A stretch of 6,715 nucleotides of DNA from Clostridiales bacterium. GTDB taxonomy: Bacteria > Bacillota > Clostridia > Christensenellales > Aristaeellaceae. Shown here piece by piece: positions 1-5,748 of the stretch (positions within the stretch are counted from its first letter, which is position 1; the number at the start of each line of letters is the position of its first letter). A program made the position numbers and the translations under genes. Under the pieces are notes generated by a model. It made no database searches, had not been told where the DNA came from, and saw nothing but the letters and a program-made list of their open reading frames with translations. The stretch covers positions 1-6,715 of the forward strand of contig SFFS01000137.1 of NCBI GenBank assembly GCA_004557805.1, in the 5' to 3' direction.

Positions 1-39
1 AAACTCGAACCGCTCAGTTCTTTTTTTCCTGCGCTCGCG

Positions 40-282
40 CTAAAAAATCGGTTCCCGCGCCCTGCGCCGCACTGCATTTGCCGCTTCTGCGGCGTTCATG
101 CCGCGCGCATTAAGCAGCAGCGCCCCGCCTGCGCCAGGGCGGACTCGCATCGCCGCATGCGCACCGCTGGCGAAAAGCACTGCGTCCGCCGCGCCGCCCT
201 CCTCCAGTCTTGCCGTCTCAAACCCCATCGCAGCCAGTTCCGCCGCCAACGGATCGAGCCCGCGCTCATAAAGAATCCTCAC
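40..282 (-). CDS. UPF0180 (YkuS-like) small protein
   Basis: This encodes a small soluble protein of about 80 residues with no signal peptide or membrane segment. The order of segments resembles the UPF0180/YkuS family of Bacillota: an N-terminal strand followed by a conserved GL (RILYERGLDPL), a helix ending in GF/GY, a central ADAVLFASG strand, and then LLNARGMNAAEAANAV, which matches the family's 'apvvnasGlTaeEv' ending. The function of the family is unknown. I chose the GTG at 280-282 as start. The only ribosome binding site (AAGGAGGG, complement of 292-299) directly abuts the ATG at 289-291, which is too close, but lies about 9-10 bases from this GTG. Starting there also gives MRILYERGL, which lines up with family N-termini. 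The ATG would add three residues (40-291). The gene is divergent from the methyltransferase across a repeat-rich spacer. The family call is from memory of its pattern and is moderately sure; that the gene is real is surer. Confidence 0.66.
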   Translation of the reverse strand: MRILYERGLDPLAAELAAMGFETARLEEGGAADAVLFASGAHAAMRVRPGAGGALLLNARGMNAAEAANAVRRRAREPIF

Positions 283-291
283 AGAGTTCAT

Positions 292-299
292 CCCTCCTT
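292..299 (-). promoter_or_regulatory. Ribosome binding site that decides the start of the YkuS-like gene
   Basis: On the minus strand this reads AAGGAGGG, a near-perfect Shine-Dalgarno. It touches the ATG at 289-291 with no spacer, but is 9-10 bases from the in-frame GTG at 280-282, so the GTG is the likelier start. Confidence 0.7.
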
Positions 300-300
300 A

Positions 301-326
301 TCAAAGAGCGCCGTTGTCCTCTTTGA
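301..326. repeat. 8-bp inverted repeat next to the ribosome binding site
   Basis: The arms TCAAAGAG (301-308) and CTCTTTGA (319-326) are perfectly complementary across a 10-base loop. In the minus-strand transcript the hairpin would end one base before the Shine-Dalgarno of the YkuS-like gene. It could be an operator for a dimeric regulator or a 5' leader hairpin affecting ribosome access. Only four T residues follow it on the plus strand and none on the minus strand, so it does not look like a terminator. The symmetry is certain; the role is not known. Confidence 0.5.
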
Positions 327-387
327 GTTTTCCAGCAGACATCAGCGCCCTGCACTTCTCGTTTCAGGCTTTGCGCTCCATTTCCGC

Positions 388-510
388 ATTCATGCATCGG
401 GTTTAGCTCGTCCGCGCGCCTGCGGGCGCGCGAACGTTGCGCGCTTCTTCGGGCGGCTGCGCCGCACAAAGAGGACGGCGGGGCGCTGCCCCACACCCCG
501 GCAGGAACCT
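388..510. repeat. 123-bp direct repeat, copy 1
   Basis: It starts ATTCATGCATCGGG and ends CCCCGGCAGGAACCT, and matches 653-775 without gaps at 118 of 123 positions. The five differences (436, 444, 470, 474, 493) are all transitions. Self-complementary segments are an 8-bp stem with 4-base loop (413-420/425-432), a 5-bp stem (453-457/461-465) and a 7-bp stem (478-484/488-494). The last has one C-A mismatch here on the plus strand, which would be a G-U pair in a minus-strand RNA. A weaker, gapped similarity extends upstream to about 355. This looks like a dispersed palindromic intergenic element (REP- or MITE-like) or a duplicated structured RNA; the sequence alone cannot decide. Confidence 0.85.
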
Positions 511-596
511 TCGCCGGCGCTCAATCGTCGCATTCTCCCTCCGGTCGACTGCTCGTTTCGCATCGCGCCTTCGGCTCGCTGTTTCGTCCGCTGGCC

Positions 597-630
597 GCGC
601 TCACCTTCGGCATCCTGCGCCTCCCACTTT
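597..630. repeat. Partial third copy of the 53-bp repeat
   Basis: This segment (GCGCTCACCTTCGGC, then CCTGCGCCTCCCACTTT) matches 818-851 with one difference (A612 versus G833). It spans the junction between two tandem units, so it was copied from, or gave rise to, an array rather than a single unit. Confidence 0.65.
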
Positions 631-652
631 GGGTTTTGCATTTCTCATCCAC

Positions 653-775
653 ATTCATGCATCGGGTTTAGCTCGTCCGCGCGCCTGCGGGCGCGCGAAC
701 ATTGCGCGTTTCTTCGGGCGGCTGCGCCGCACAAGGAGAACGGCGGGGCGCTGCCCCGCACCCCGGCAGGAACCT
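653..775. repeat. 123-bp direct repeat, copy 2
   Basis: This is the second copy of the 388-510 repeat, 265 bases downstream. Its three stems are all perfect: 678-685/690-697, 718-722/726-730 and 743-749/753-759 (GCGGGGC loop GCCCCGC). Its last ten bases (GCAGGAACCT) form the left arm of a palindrome at 766-786 that is absent from copy 1. The intact third stem and the palindrome suggest this copy is closer to the original element. Confidence 0.85.
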
Positions 776-786
776 GAGGTTCCTGC
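766..786. repeat. Perfect palindrome, 10-bp arms around one base
   Basis: The arm GCAGGAACCT (766-775) is followed by a single G (776) and the exact reverse complement AGGTTCCTGC (777-786). As RNA or single-stranded DNA it would fold with about 8 pairs and a 5-base loop. No T-run follows on either strand, so it is not an intrinsic terminator. It sits exactly where the 123-bp repeat ends and the 53-bp tandem repeats begin, suggesting an end or junction of a repeat element. Confidence 0.75.
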
Positions 787-787
787 A

Positions 788-893
788 CCTCCCACTTTAG
801 GCTTTAACCTTTGCCTCGCGCTCACCTTCGGCGTCCTGCGCCTCCCACTTTTGGCTTTAACCTTTGCCCCGCGCTCCCCTTCGCCATCCCGTT
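788..893. repeat. 53-bp tandem duplication
   Basis: Unit 788-840 and unit 841-893 both begin CCTCCCACTTT and continue through GGCTTTAACCTTTGCC. They differ at five of the first 49 positions (799, 816, 824, 831, 833), then diverge. The segment 597-630 matches 818-851 at 33 of 34 positions, so a third partial unit lies before the second 123-bp copy. The unit therefore recurs together with the longer repeat. No coding or protein-binding role is evident. Confidence 0.75.
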
Positions 894-940
894 TCTCCCA
901 TTATTTTTTCCATTCTCCGCACTTTTATCCGCAAAACTGC

Positions 941-969
941 TTGTTCCACAGCCCTGAACGCGGTATTCT
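941..969 (+). promoter_or_regulatory. Possible promoter of the methyltransferase gene
   Basis: TTGTTC (941-946) and TATTCT (964-969) are separated by 17 bases, giving a moderate match to a sigma-A promoter (3/6 and 4/6). Transcription would start near 976, about 24 bases before the start codon. TATATA at 969-974 is an alternative -10. The surrounding sequence is AT-rich compared with the rest of the window, which supports a promoter here, but the -35 is weak. Confidence 0.4.
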
Positions 970-999
970 ATATACATCCTGACGCGAAGAGGTGACTCC

Positions 1000-2001
1000 A
1001 TGCCAACCCTCTATATTCTCCCGCATCCCGGCGAAAACGCAGTCTTTTTCGAAGCCTCCGAAACGCTGGCTCTCGCGGAGCTTTCGCTCTGTGCGCAGAC
1101 GCTCGGCGCGGCGGACGGTTCCGTGCGCACCGAAACGCTGGCCGGTCTGCGGTATTATGCGCTCGATCTCCCCGCCGAGCCGGACGAAACCGCGCTGCTG
1201 CGGCTTTCGCGGCTTTCCAGCGCGTACGCGCTGTATGAAAAACAGAACGATCTGCTCCGCCCGCTGCCGGTGGACAGGCGGCGCGTGTTCGGCGAGGATG
1301 TCAGCACCATTCTCAAATATACCGGAAAGACAAACCCGGTTTTCACGCGCTGGCTTTTGCAGATGGCGGCGCTTTCGCTGCCGGACTGCGACTGTCCGCG
1401 CGTGCTCGACCCGATCGCCGGAAAGGGCACGACGCTCTTTGAAGCCGCGATGCTCGGCTGGCCCGCTGCGGGCGTCGAGGTGCTCAAAAGCCCCGCGCAC
1501 GACGCGGCGGTCTATTTCCGCAAATATCTGGAAACCGTGCGGTTCAAGCATCTGCTGAAAGAGAAGAAGCGTTACGGCGCGCTCTGCTGGGATTTCCGCT
1601 TCGCGCCCGACAAGGACGCGCTGAAGGAACGTCCTGGCCGGCTGACGATTCTCTGCGGCGACAGCGCCGGCGCGGCGAAGTTTTTCGGCCGCGGCAGCTT
1701 CGATATCGTCTGCGGCGATCTGCCCTACGGCGTACAGCATGGCAGCGTGGCGGCGAACGGCCCGCGCGCGCGTTCGCCCAAAGCGCTGCTTTCAGCCTGC
1801 CTGCCCGCCTGGCACGAAGCGCTGCGCCCCGGCGGCGTGGCCGCGCTGAGCTGGAACCTCTACACCCTCCCGCGCGACGTAATGCTCTCCGAAGCGGAGA
1901 AGGCGGACTTTTCGCCGCTCACGGGCGGCGCGTATGAAAACCTCGCGCACCGTGTCGATTCGTCGATCCTGCGCGACGCGGCGTTTTTCAGGCGCGTTTG
2001 A
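1000..2001 (+). CDS. TRM11-family SAM-dependent methyltransferase
   Basis: This is a 333-residue soluble protein, probably a nucleic-acid methyltransferase of the TRM11/Trm-G10 (UPF0020) group; relatives methylate tRNA guanosine N2. Residues 1 to about 100 form a divergent N-terminal part in the place of a THUMP-like RNA-binding domain. Residues 107-120 (YTGKTNPVFTRWLL) match a segment typical of bacterial TRM11-like proteins. The Rossmann-fold catalytic part follows: motif I LDPIAGKGTT (136-145), an acidic E160 after strand 2 for the SAM ribose, CGD at 219-221, and the catalytic DLPYG at 240-244, in the place of D/N-P-P-Y. LRPGGV (275-280) is a usual late motif. The length is normal. The start is supported by GAGGTGA at 989-995, with the GG core 7 bases before ATG. 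It seems monocistronic, although the next promoter overlaps its stop codon. The substrate is unproven; DNA or rRNA N-methylation is possible. Confidence 0.83.
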   Translation: MPTLYILPHPGENAVFFEASETLALAELSLCAQTLGAADGSVRTETLAGLRYYALDLPAEPDETALLRLSRLSSAYALYEKQNDLLRPLPVDRRRVFGEDVSTILKYTGKTNPVFTRWLLQMAALSLPDCDCPRVLDPIAGKGTTLFEAAMLGWPAAGVEVLKSPAHDAAVYFRKYLETVRFKHLLKEKKRYGALCWDFRFAPDKDALKERPGRLTILCGDSAGAAKFFGRGSFDIVCGDLPYGVQHGSVAANGPRARSPKALLSACLPAWHEALRPGGVAALSWNLYTLPRDVMLSEAEKADFSPLTGGAYENLAHRVDSSILRDAAFFRRV

Positions 2002-2027
2002 CGCGCTTTACTCCCCGGTGGTATACT
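1998..2027 (+). promoter_or_regulatory. Strong sigma-A-type promoter of the pepV operon
   Basis: TTGACG (1998-2003, 5/6 to consensus) and TATACT (2022-2027, 5/6) are 18 bases apart, and TG at 2019-2020 gives an extended -10. The start site would be near 2034, leaving a leader of about 23 bases before ATG 2057. The -35 overlaps the TGA stop (1999-2001) of the methyltransferase gene. This is the clearest promoter in the window and would drive the four downstream genes. Confidence 0.78.
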
Positions 2028-2043
2028 ATAAAAATCAACAGAT

Positions 2044-2049
2044 GGAGGG
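2044..2049 (+). promoter_or_regulatory. Ribosome binding site that decides the dipeptidase start
   Basis: GGAGGG is 7 bases before the ATG at 2057. The in-frame ATG at 2042 overlaps this site and has no Shine-Dalgarno of its own. Still earlier in-frame starts (1934) lie upstream of the promoter, within the methyltransferase gene. Confidence 0.8.
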
Positions 2050-2056
2050 TTTTTAT

Positions 2057-3448
2057 ATGATAAACGAAAAGCTTAACCGCGCGGTGGAAGCGCTGCGCCC
2101 GCAGGTTGTCGATATGCTGCAAAAATGGATCCGCATCCCCAGCGAAAAGCAGCCCGCTCAGGGCGAAGCGCGCTTCGGCCTGCCGCTGAAAACGATGCTC
2201 GACACCGCGCTTTCCGACGCGCAGGCGCTGGGCTTCCGCACGCGCAACTTCGACTACTACGCCGGCGATGTGGAAATGGGCGAAGGCGAAGAAGTGATGG
2301 GCATCGTAGCGCATCTCGACGTCGTCCCGGCGGGCGACGGCTGGAAGCACGATCCCTTCGGCGCGGAAATGGAGGGCGGCACGGTCTACGGCCGCGGCAC
2401 CACCGACGACAAGGGCCCCGCGATAGCCGGACTGATGGCCATGAAGGCCGTGATGGACGCGGGCGTTCCGCTTTCCCGGCGCGTGCGGCTGATCCTCGGC
2501 TGCGACGAAGAATGCGGCATGCAGGACATGGAATATTACCGCGAACACGCCGACCTGCCGGACTTCGGCTTCTCGCCCGATGCAGACTATCCCGTCATCA
2601 ACACGGAAAAGGGCATCTGCGCAATCGAACTGAGCGCGAAGTTCTCCGGCGAGGACGGCGCGGAATATCCGGTTTACAGCGTTACGGCCGGCGAGCGCCG
2701 CAACGTGGTGCCGGGCGTGGCGTACGCCGAAATCGGCTGCGGCGACGTGGCTGCGCTTAATGAAAAGCTGCGTGCGACCGGTCTTTCCGTGGCGGCGGAG
2801 CCGCTGGAAAACGGCCGCGTCCGCCTCGTCTCCACGGGCGTGACGGGTCACGCCGCGTTCCCGGAGCACAGCAAAAACGCCGCCGGGCAGTTGCTCATGG
2901 CGCTTGCCGCCATCGGCGCGGGCAGCGGCAGCCGCGCGGCCATCGCGCGCCTGGCCGAAACCATCGGCACGACGTACGACGGCGCGGGCCTTGGCGTGGA
3001 CGTGAAGGATTCCATTTCCGGGCCGCTGACGCTGAATCTCGGCATTCTGCGCATCACGCCCGAGAGCATGACCGCCACGCTCGATATCCGCTATCCCGTT
3101 CTGGCCAGCGCGAAGAGGATCGCCGGAATCATCGGCATGCGCCTGAAGGAAGCGGGCGTTTCGGCGGAGCTCGTCAGCGACAGCGAACCGATGCACGTTC
3201 CGGCCGATTCGTTCATCGTACGCGAGCTTTTGCAGGTGTATCACGAAATCACCGGCAAGGAGAGCTATCCCGTGGCCATCGGCGGCGGCACGTACTCGCG
3301 CGAGATGAACAACACGGTCGCCTTCGGCTGCAACTTCCCCGGCGAAACCGATCTGGCGCATCAGGCTGAGGAGTACACCACTATCGACAAGATGATGCTC
3401 AACATTCGCATCTTCGCGCACGCCATCGCGGCGCTGGCAGGAAAATGA
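2057..3448 (+). CDS. pepV: Dipeptidase PepV (M20 zinc metallopeptidase)
   Basis: This encodes a 463-residue cytoplasmic di-zinc aminodipeptidase of the M20A/PepV type. It hydrolyses dipeptides, and sometimes longer peptides, with a free N-terminus, supplying amino acids from peptide uptake or turnover. All expected catalytic elements are visible: AHLDVVPAGDGW (85-96) with zinc ligand H86 and catalytic D88; RGTTDDKGP (113-121) with bridging D118; CDEECG (149-154) with general base E151 and ligand E152; SPDADYPV (173-180) with D175; and H435 in TDLAHQAEE as the last ligand. H265 in the inserted lid domain (about 185-380) corresponds to the transition-state histidine known in lactobacillal PepV. 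The length is typical. The ATG at 2057 is set by its ribosome binding site. The gene ends in a 4-base ATGA overlap with the next, indicating translational coupling. A related M20 dipeptidase of different specificity, such as a carnosine-type enzyme, is the main alternative. Confidence 0.92.
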   Translation: MINEKLNRAVEALRPQVVDMLQKWIRIPSEKQPAQGEARFGLPLKTMLDTALSDAQALGFRTRNFDYYAGDVEMGEGEEVMGIVAHLDVVPAGDGWKHDPFGAEMEGGTVYGRGTTDDKGPAIAGLMAMKAVMDAGVPLSRRVRLILGCDEECGMQDMEYYREHADLPDFGFSPDADYPVINTEKGICAIELSAKFSGEDGAEYPVYSVTAGERRNVVPGVAYAEIGCGDVAALNEKLRATGLSVAAEPLENGRVRLVSTGVTGHAAFPEHSKNAAGQLLMALAAIGAGSGSRAAIARLAETIGTTYDGAGLGVDVKDSISGPLTLNLGILRITPESMTATLDIRYPVLASAKRIAGIIGMRLKEAGVSAELVSDSEPMHVPADSFIVRELLQVYHEITGKESYPVAIGGGTYSREMNNTVAFGCNFPGETDLAHQAEEYTTIDKMMLNIRIFAHAIAALAGK

Positions 3449-3780
3449 TCCAGATTTATTTCTACAAAAAGAATTTCGACGCGCAGAAGGCCGAGCGGTT
3501 TTTCAAGGAACGGCGCGTGCAGGCGCAGATGATCGACCTCAGCCGCGTGCCCATGGGCAGGCGCGAGCTGGAATCCGTCAAGGCGCGGGTCGGGCTCGAT
3601 GCGCTCATCGACAAAGAGGGCGCGGCCTGGAAGGAGTGTCCTGCGCGCTTCGCCGCGGGCGAGGAGGCGATTTTCGCCGCGCTGCTGGAAAACCCGAAGC
3701 GGCTGAAGCTGCCCATCGTGCGAAACGGAAAACTTGCGACCGTCGGCTATCAGCCGGAAGAATGGGAGAAGTGGCTATGA
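3445..3780 (+). CDS. ArsC/Spx-fold protein lacking the catalytic cysteine
   Basis: This 111-residue protein has the layout of the ArsC/Spx (COG1393) thioredoxin-like family: an N-terminal strand and helix (IQIYFYKKNFDAQKAERFF), a second strand (QAQMIDLSR, about 27-35), a helical middle, and a late LPIVRNGKLATVGYQPEEW (about 89-107) that matches the family's 'RPivv...vGf.pe.w'. The position normally held by the redox Cys (C-x-x-C/S before R/K-A) reads KKNFDAQKA, so arsenate reduction by the usual mechanism is unlikely. The only cysteine is in KECPAR (about 63-68). It may be a binding or regulatory member; such cysteine-free relatives occur in Clostridia as far as I recall. It overlaps the genes on both sides by 4 bases (ATGA at 3445 and 3777), so it is translated with them. 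It has only a weak upstream AGGA, consistent with coupling. The family is fairly sure, the function unknown. Confidence 0.78.
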   Translation: MIQIYFYKKNFDAQKAERFFKERRVQAQMIDLSRVPMGRRELESVKARVGLDALIDKEGAAWKECPARFAAGEEAIFAALLENPKRLKLPIVRNGKLATVGYQPEEWEKWL

Positions 3781-5738
3781 AAAAAACGCTTGCGCTGCTG
3801 CTTGTCTGCGCGCTGCTGCCCCTGGGCGCAATGGCCGAGGAAAGCAGGCAGAACCCCGCCGAACGCTTTGCCGACCGTATGAACGGTATGGTCGATTCCC
3901 TGCTTTCCAAGCGGAACTCCGGCGCCAGGCGCGCGGCGGATCTGCTTGAACAGGCGCAGAGCGCCGAAACGGCCGAGGAAGCCGTGCGGCTCATCGAACA
4001 GGCGCTCGAGGCCGCGCCGGACGATGCGGAGACCGCCTCCGCGGCTTTCGGCCTGCTGCTGGAAGCCGACCCGGAAGGGCAGTACCCCGATGCGCTGCTC
4101 AGCGCGCTCGACGCGCTGCTTGCGCTCTCCGGCGGCGCGGACGCCGAGCTTCTGTGCCAGTGCATCGACATGGCGGCTCTGTACGGTCGGGCCGAAGAGC
4201 TGCTCGAACCGCTCGCGCAGCGCTATGAGCGGACCGGCAGCGCCGACTACGGCGTGGCCTACGCCGACGCGCTCTATCAAAGCGGCGATCCGGAGGGCAT
4301 GGAGCGCGTGCTCGACGCGGCGGACGTGACCGGCAGCCTTTCCGCCGCCTACGAACGCGCGGCGCTGTATGAGGCCGCCTGTTTGTGGGACAAGGCGCTC
4401 GACGCCTACGACACGGTGGACAGGCTCTGGCCGGACTATATCCTCGGCCTGTACGGCAAATACGAGGTTTACAAGGCCAGCGGCGACTTCGACCGCGCCG
4501 TGCGCTCGATCGACAGAATGCTTTCGCTCGGCGTGGGCGACGAAATGTGGCTGGAGCGCGCGCGCATCCGGCTCTGGAACCTGTATCAGCCCGAAGAAGC
4601 GCTCTCCGAGCTGGACGCGCTGCTGAAATACGATCCCGACTGGTCGGAGGTAAAATCCGTGCGCGCCAGCGCGCTGATGATGCTCGACCGCTGCGACGAC
4701 GCGCTCGCCGCCGCCGACGCGCTTTCGGAGGAAAACCCGGGCTACGCGTCGCTGCTGCGCGCGCTGGCGCTTCTGAACGCCTCCCGCTGGGACGAAGCGC
4801 GCGAAACGCTGCTGGCGCTTTGCGACGACGGCGATTACGGCTCCCTCGCGCGGGTTTATCTCTCGCTGGTTCAATATGAAGGGTTCGACGAGGCGGAAAG
4901 CGCGCAGAAGGCGCTGGGAGAAGCGTTTTCTCTGGGCGCGGCCGATCTCGACGGTTACGACACCTATTTGCAGCTGGGCCACTATTACCGCCGCCACGGC
5001 GAACTGGAGCAAGCCGCCGTGGCGTACAGCTGCGCCGACCTCTTCACCGACGACGATACGAGCGCGCTGTATTTCCTCGCGCTGACGGAGCTGACCTCCG
5101 GGCGCGGCGAGGACGCCGAGGATACGCTCGATCTGCTCGACAAATATTACCCCGGCTGGTATGAAACGCTGCTCATCCGCATGGTTTCGCAGATCACGCG
5201 CGGCGATTACGCCGCGGCGCTGGAAACCTGCCGCGCCATCGAGACGAAATACCCGTTCTGCGGCGAAGGGCTGCAAATGAGCAAGGCGCTGCTGCTCGCC
5301 CGCACGGGCGACGGAGAGGGCGCGCGCGCAGCCGGCGAGGCCTGCCTGGCCGAAGAAGCGAACCGCACCCCCGACGTCTGGTGCGACTGGGCGCAGACGA
5401 TGGCGCTGCTGGGCGACGAAGCCGCCTCGCAGGAAGCGCTGGCGGAGGCGGAAGCGCTGATCGAAGGCGAATCCTCGCCCTATCAGGCGCGGCAGTATAA
5501 AATCAGCGTCACGCTGACGCGCGCGCAGATTCTGCTCAACGCCGGCGGCGACGCGGAACAGGCCGTGCGTTATCTGCTCGATGCGAAGGCCCTCGGCTGG
5601 CAGGCGGGCGAGACGCTGCTCTGGCCGGAATACCCGCTGCTTTCCCAGACGCCGGGCATGGACGAACTGCTCGACGGCGTGGACGCCGAAACGGAATGGA
5701 GTTACTACACGCAGCCCATCATCCCCGACGCGATATAA
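3777..5738 (+). CDS. Secreted tetratricopeptide-repeat (TPR) protein
   Basis: This encodes a 653-residue protein with an N-terminal signal peptide (MKK, a hydrophobic core LALLLVCALLPLG, likely cleavage after AMA at about residue 20). There is no lipobox cysteine at the cleavage site, no later membrane helix and no sorting motif, so it is probably exported in soluble form. After a helical stretch (about 25-190), roughly ten TPR-like helical hairpins follow from about 191 to 600. Clear ones are WDKALDAYDTVDRLWPD (204-220), GDFDRAVRSIDRMLSLG (236-252), PEEALSELDALLKYDPDW (272-289), GELEQAAVAYSCADLFTD (408-425) and GDYAAALETCRAIETKYP (476-493). The end (LLSQTPGMDELL, about 621-632) resembles the terminal helix of many TPR arrays. 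The protein is markedly acidic. TPRs bind partner proteins or peptides; no enzymatic domain is seen. The ATG is in a 4-base overlap with the ArsC-like gene and has GGGAG (3764-3768) 8 bases upstream. The partner is unknown; the next secreted protein is a candidate. Confidence 0.88.
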   Translation: MKKTLALLLVCALLPLGAMAEESRQNPAERFADRMNGMVDSLLSKRNSGARRAADLLEQAQSAETAEEAVRLIEQALEAAPDDAETASAAFGLLLEADPEGQYPDALLSALDALLALSGGADAELLCQCIDMAALYGRAEELLEPLAQRYERTGSADYGVAYADALYQSGDPEGMERVLDAADVTGSLSAAYERAALYEAACLWDKALDAYDTVDRLWPDYILGLYGKYEVYKASGDFDRAVRSIDRMLSLGVGDEMWLERARIRLWNLYQPEEALSELDALLKYDPDWSEVKSVRASALMMLDRCDDALAAADALSEENPGYASLLRALALLNASRWDEARETLLALCDDGDYGSLARVYLSLVQYEGFDEAESAQKALGEAFSLGAADLDGYDTYLQLGHYYRRHGELEQAAVAYSCADLFTDDDTSALYFLALTELTSGRGEDAEDTLDLLDKYYPGWYETLLIRMVSQITRGDYAAALETCRAIETKYPFCGEGLQMSKALLLARTGDGEGARAAGEACLAEEANRTPDVWCDWAQTMALLGDEAASQEALAEAEALIEGESSPYQARQYKISVTLTRAQILLNAGGDAEQAVRYLLDAKALGWQAGETLLWPEYPLLSQTPGMDELLDGVDAETEWSYYTQPIIPDAI

Positions 5739-5748
5739 GGAGTAACGA

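Larger units (their letters stand above)
300..960. other. Repeat-rich non-coding intergenic block
   Basis: This stretch separates two divergent genes and I find no credible gene in it. Open frames cross it on both strands, but their translations are arginine-, alanine- and proline-rich without domain features. The two 123-bp repeat copies are 265 bases apart, which is not a multiple of three, so the same DNA is read in different frames in each copy. The block holds an inverted repeat (301-326), two long direct repeats (388-510, 653-775), a palindrome (766-786) and a 53-bp tandem duplication (788-893) with a partial third copy (597-630). Segments containing CCTTCGGC recur at 568, 603 and 825. 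From about 895 the composition turns AT-richer, which fits a promoter region for the methyltransferase gene. Confidence 0.75.

Noticed and set aside
11..47. Intrinsic terminator at the left edge
   Set aside because: GAAC/GTTC (11-14 and 21-24 region) before a T-run gives only a 4-bp stem. The GCGC stem at 31-40 has T before and A after on both strands, the wrong order for a terminator. An upstream part could lie outside the window.
388..893. CRISPR array
   Set aside because: The repeats are 123 and 53 bases long, only two copies each, without regular unique spacers, and no cas gene is near.
157..982. Two overlapping plus-strand open frames across the repeat block (157-777 and 437-982)
   Set aside because: They read the two copies of the same repeat in different frames, have Arg/Pro/Ala-rich products, and lack ribosome binding sites. 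The first also overlaps the YkuS-like gene on the other strand.
925..1740. Antisense open frame opposite the methyltransferase gene
   Set aside because: It is a shadow of the methyltransferase gene, with an Arg/Ala-rich product and no domain.
1934..2056. Longer N-terminus of the dipeptidase
   Set aside because: These codons lie inside the methyltransferase gene and upstream of the mapped promoter and ribosome binding site. They extend beyond the usual PepV N-terminus.
1988..3421. Long antisense open frame (477 codons) opposite the dipeptidase gene
   Set aside because: Its product is rich in Arg, Ala and His with no domain, and it lies wholly opposite a gene with intact catalytic motifs. GC-rich codon bias removes stops from this frame.
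3636..3776. Upstream extension of the TPR protein frame
   Set aside because: It would overlap the ArsC-like gene and place an Arg-rich stretch before a textbook signal peptide that starts at 3777 with a ribosome binding site.
3750..5276. Long antisense open frame (508 codons) opposite the TPR gene
   Set aside because: It shows the same GC-bias shadow, with low-complexity Arg/Gly/Val composition and no credible ribosome binding site or promoter. The plus-strand TPR protein is clearly real.
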